Assembly (NCBI GenBank): GCA_965364735.1
Contig: CBDTYW010000004.1
Location: forward strand, 1 to 37,795
Length of the DNA: 37,795 nt
Source: CBDTYW01 sp965364735
GTDB taxonomy: Bacteria; Actinomycetota; Nitriliruptoria; Nitriliruptorales; Nitriliruptoraceae
Direction: 5' to 3'
The notes beneath the pieces were generated by a model, which made no database searches, was not told where the DNA came from, and saw only the letters and a program-made list of their open reading frames with translations. Positions 35,828 to 37,795 of the stretch are shown here, piece by piece. The position numbers and the translations under genes are program-made. How positions within the stretch are numbered: position 1 is the stretch's first letter; every line of letters starts with the position of its first letter.

Positions 35828-37795
35828 TTGGTACGCGGCATCAGCCTCCTCGACCTGCTGGCTCCCGTTCCGGGGGTCTCCGGGATCCTGCCCGACGCCA
35901 TCGCCCGACAGCTCGAACGCCTCGCCGTCGTCGAGCACCACGCAGCCGACACCCCCTCCTCCTTCGTGCATCGCGGCGTCGTCCGGCCGCTCGTGGGAAC
36001 CGCGATGGACGCCCTCGGGCTCCCCGCGATCGGTGACTGGCCCATCGAGGCACCGGGCATCACGACCGGTCTTCCGTTCACGCTGACGCGTCTGCGCGTC
36101 GCTCGGGAGGCTGGGGACACGATCGAGCCGGCGGCCGCCGTGGCGACGCTCGACCTGCACCTGGAACGGGTGAGCATCCTGGTCCCCGGCCTCGTGCCCG
36201 CGCTGCGTGTCGGCGAGGCATCCGGCGACGCGACCGCGACCCATCTCGCCCCGGACCCCAGCGGAGGGTCGGTCCGCATCGTCGGGACCGCCGTCCTGCG
36301 CATCGACCTGCGTGGGGACGGTGCCGTCGCACGACTCGTCCATGCACCCGACCCGTTCGACGCGCTCGCCAGCACGGGGCTCGTCGTCCGGGCGACGTTC
36401 GAGCCGCCCCACTTCATGATCGGCTCCACGGGCTACGGGCTGACCGTGGACCGGCTCCTCTACGACGCGTCCGAGGACATCTCACCCGCGGAGGTGCTCG
36501 CACGAGGACAGGACGCGAGCTTCGTGGGCCTTGCGATCGCGGAGGCAACCCTCTACCTGCCACAGGACGCCCCGTTGGTCGGGGATCTCTCCGTCGGCGT
36601 CAAGGACCTGCTCCTCGGCCGGCCGTTCGGGATGCAGGGCGAGCTGCACGTGGAGTTCGGACGCACGCCGATCGACCCGGCGGTCCTGGGGTTCGTGCAG
36701 ACGATCGACGGCACGAACCACCCGCTCGCACCGACCCTCGACGGCCGGACCGGCGTCGTTCCCCTCGTCACGGATGCCGGCCCCGACGGCGTCGTCAGCG
36801 CGACGCTCGATCCGGCCACGGCAGCGCTGCCGTCACGTCCCGAGTTCACCTTCACGCTCCCGGACGAGAGCACGCAGTCCGGTTCCAGCGTCGGTCCCTT
36901 CGCGGTCCGCGCAGGCCAGACGTTGCGCGCCACACCGATCGAGACCGACGTCGACACCGGGACCGTGGTGCACGGCGAAGAGCTGACCTGGACGTTCCGG
37001 GAGGACACGGGCGACCCCCAGCACGCCCCCCAGGTCCGATGGGATCGTCCCGACGGCAGCGTGAACAACGGTGTCGTGCACATCGCGGGCACCGCGAGCG
37101 ACGTCGCCGGGATCGTGCTCGGCGTGACGACGCCCGCGGCCGACGCGACCTACCGCTGGACGCTCGGCAGCGGCGTGGACGCCGACGTGCGAACCGGGAC
37201 GTCGTTCACGCTCGCCGCAGGGCTGAGCGTGGGACGCCACGACGTGAAGCTCACCGACCCGGCCGGCCACGTCCGGCGCGTCCGCGTCGAGGTGCTGGCG
37301 GCCGGGAAGCTGTTCGTCGGGTGCACGGAGGGCGTCGTCGACGCAAACGGCGTCGTCCAGCGACCGCGCGCCGTGCTGTCCAGCCACGACCTCAGCGCGT
37401 TCCATGAGGCGGGCGCCACCCTGCGTCCTGGCCCTGCCGTCACGCTCGACGCGAGCCAGCGAGGCGTCGTGACACCCCCGGGTGCGCTGGCGACGGTGGC
37501 GCTCGAAGTCGGCGCGGTCGAGGACCCCGACATCGTCCCTCCACCCGTCCCGGAGACCCTCGAGATCCGACGGCTCCAGGTCTGGTTCTCCTACAACGAG
37601 ACGCGCGTGAGCCGCTGGGGACCTGGGCTGCGTCCCGCAGGCGTCGCCGTCGACGCGCTCGACAACGCGACCGCCGCCCGCGAGGTCGCCCGCTGGAGCG
37701 CCGGGTTCAGCGGCGCGCAGTTCGTCGTCGTCGGTCGCTGCTGCGACATCGGGCGTGATGGCCCGCAGGCCGACCTCGCGCGCCGTCGCGCGGCG
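35828..37795 (+). CDS. Large protein with Ig-like segment and OmpA-like domain (3' end off window)
   Basis: 656 codons are open to the window edge. The TTG at 35828 is the only reasonable start: an in-frame TGA lies at 35792 and GGGAG sits seven bases before the TTG. No signal peptide is apparent. Residues 1-440 are rich in strands, with Val/Leu/Gly alternation and no recognised family. A middle segment near residues 430-490 (TYRWTLGSGVD, then LSVGRHDVKLTDPAGHVRR) looks like an immunoglobulin or PKD-like domain. From about 578 the LEIRRLQVWFSYNETRV and FVVVGRCCDIGRDGPQADL stretch has the look of an OmpA family peptidoglycan-binding domain with its 'G..D..G....L...RA' pattern. Function unknown; it lies divergent from the Het-C-like operon. 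Confidence 0.8.
   Translation, partial: MVRGISLLDLLAPVPGVSGILPDAIARQLERLAVVEHHAADTPSSFVHRGVVRPLVGTAMDALGLPAIGDWPIEAPGITTGLPFTLTRLRVAREAGDTIEPAAAVATLDLHLERVSILVPGLVPALRVGEASGDATATHLAPDPSGGSVRIVGTAVLRIDLRGDGAVARLVHAPDPFDALASTGLVVRATFEPPHFMIGSTGYGLTVDRLLYDASEDISPAEVLARGQDASFVGLAIAEATLYLPQDAPLVGDLSVGVKDLLLGRPFGMQGELHVEFGRTPIDPAVLGFVQTIDGTNHPLAPTLDGRTGVVPLVTDAGPDGVVSATLDPATAALPSRPEFTFTLPDESTQSGSSVGPFAVRAGQTLRATPIETDVDTGTVVHGEELTWTFREDTGDPQHAPQVRWDRPDGSVNNGVVHIAGTASDVAGIVLGVTTPAADATYRWTLGSGVDADVRTGTSFTLAAGLSVGRHDVKLTDPAGHVRRVRVEVLAAGKLFVGCTEGVVDANGVVQRPRAVLSSHDLSAFHEAGATLRPGPAVTLDASQRGVVTPPGALATVALEVGAVEDPDIVPPPVPETLEIRRLQVWFSYNETRVSRWGPGLRPAGVAVDALDNATAAREVARWSAGFSGAQFVVVGRCCDIGRDGPQADLARRRAA

Overview
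The window is dense, very GC-rich DNA of actinobacterial character. Genes are tightly packed, GTG and TTG starts are common, and the gene set includes an ECF sigma/anti-sigma pair, a TetR regulator, a secreted protein ending in cell-wall-binding type 2 repeats and an LPxTG-anchored protein. The combination would suit a deep-branching actinomycete such as the Nitriliruptoria (Euzebya/Egibacter relatives), but that placement is inference. No tRNA, rRNA, CRISPR array, insertion sequence or prophage was seen. I support 28 protein genes, two of them cut by the window ends.

Bases 1-23,500 look like ordinary chromosome with several unusual members. On the minus strand the left edge carries a huge secreted mosaic: PHP-like N-terminus, sialidase/BNR-like middle, three PKD domains and a CWB2 tail. 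Next come an FSP1-like FAD oxidoreductase, a DUF1295 (steroid-5-alpha-reductase-like) membrane protein, a small OB-fold-like lipoprotein, catalase-peroxidase KatG, an SRPBCC protein, a nuclease-like conserved protein, the ECF sigma/anti-sigma pair and an unrecognised 343-residue protein. A membrane protein coupled to a PF10118 ferritin-like protein lies divergent from a TetR gene, with a 31-bp inverted repeat between them that is a convincing operator. Behind TetR is a phosphotransferase whose domain order is that of rifampicin phosphotransferase. It is followed by a lysyl oxidase homologue with its cofactor residues and an LPxTG-type tail, a YceI protein, a serine hydrolase, a methyltransferase, a voltage-gated-type potassium channel with a C-terminal zinc ribbon, and a short UvrA paralogue.

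The most interesting part is 25,970-37,795. A plus-strand operon with ATGA overlaps encodes a DUF2235 alpha/beta hydrolase, a caspase-like peptidase, an unrecognised protein with a C-terminal helical domain, and a metallo-beta-lactamase-fold hydrolase. A small FMN-binding split-barrel protein follows. Converging on it with no gap is a second operon, also with an ATGA overlap, that encodes an exported Het-C/VWA7-like protein with the metal motif HxxxDxxxH and a membrane-embedded lipase-like hydrolase. Divergent from that operon is a large gene with a TTG start, cut by the right edge, that runs into an OmpA-like domain. Two predicted lipid hydrolases, a caspase-like protease, an MBL enzyme and a Het-C protein packed together suggest a multi-enzyme conflict, cell-death or envelope-lipid system. 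The individual folds are read from the sequence; the joint function is a hypothesis.
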